From: Denticeps clupeoides
Lineage: Eukaryota > Chordata > Actinopteri > Clupeiformes > Denticipitidae
Length of the DNA stretch: 64,000 nucleotides
Direction of reading: 5' to 3'
Assembly: GCF_900700375.1 (NCBI RefSeq)
Contig: NC_041725.1
Span: 1,426,001-1,490,000 of the forward strand
Positions 63,976 through 64,000 of this stretch are shown here, in pieces. Each line of letters opens with the position of its first letter. Positions within the stretch are counted from its first letter, which is position 1. The notes under the pieces were generated by a model. That model worked only from the letters and a program-made list of their open reading frames with translations, was not told the DNA's origin and ran no database searches. A program made the translations under genes and the position numbers.

Positions 63976-64000
63976 GGATGGTAGTAGCCTAGTAAGTAAC
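63976..64000 (+). repeat. SINE family A, start of a copy cut by the window edge
   Basis: ggtagtagcctagtaagtaa is the family head; the rest lies outside. Confidence 0.7.

Overview
This window comes from a teleost fish nuclear genome. Eight genes have canonical GT-AG introns and vertebrate protein families, and the spaces between them hold fish-type repeats: Tc1/mariner, hAT, L2-clade LINEs, two tRNA-derived SINE families, a Ty3/Gypsy fossil and many TG/CA microsatellites. The species cannot be named from the sequence alone.

Layout: psmd2 (minus, 5' half only, runs off the left edge); prss16 (plus, complete, 9 coding exons); serpine2 (plus, complete, 8 coding exons plus a probable non-coding first exon); wdfy1 (plus, complete, 12 exons, 410 aa); dhrs12 (minus, complete, 10 exons, 320 aa); scg2 (plus, one coding exon of 588 aa behind a non-coding first exon); kcne4 (minus, one coding exon, 153 aa); acsl3 (minus, 3' part only, 7 exons, runs off the right edge). 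I rebuilt exon boundaries by hand; for the six spliced coding regions the exon lengths and phases close without a frame error.

The order serpine2-wdfy1-scg2-kcne4-acsl3 is the order of these genes in human 2q36. Two human neighbours, MRPL44 and AP1S3, are not present at the expected places. dhrs12 sits next to wdfy1 here, whereas human DHRS12 sits next to the paralogue WDFY2 on chromosome 13, which looks like a trace of the paralogous arrangement before gene loss. The genes are not a functional operon; they cover the proteasome base, a thymic/lysosomal protease, a serpin, an endosomal FYVE protein, a dehydrogenase, a neuropeptide precursor, a potassium-channel subunit and a fatty-acyl-CoA ligase.

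No undescribed biological system was found. The most useful observations are: TG repeats that form or abut splice sites in prss16, serpine2 and wdfy1; a 410-bp higher-order duplication in a 1.2-kb TG-rich minisatellite just upstream of the scg2 promoter; an L2-clade LINE sharing its 3' tail with the main SINE family; a 572-bp hAT element with clean 8-bp target duplication and a 1.5-kb relative carrying a perfect 26-bp inverted repeat; and reciprocal nesting of SINE and Tc1 copies.
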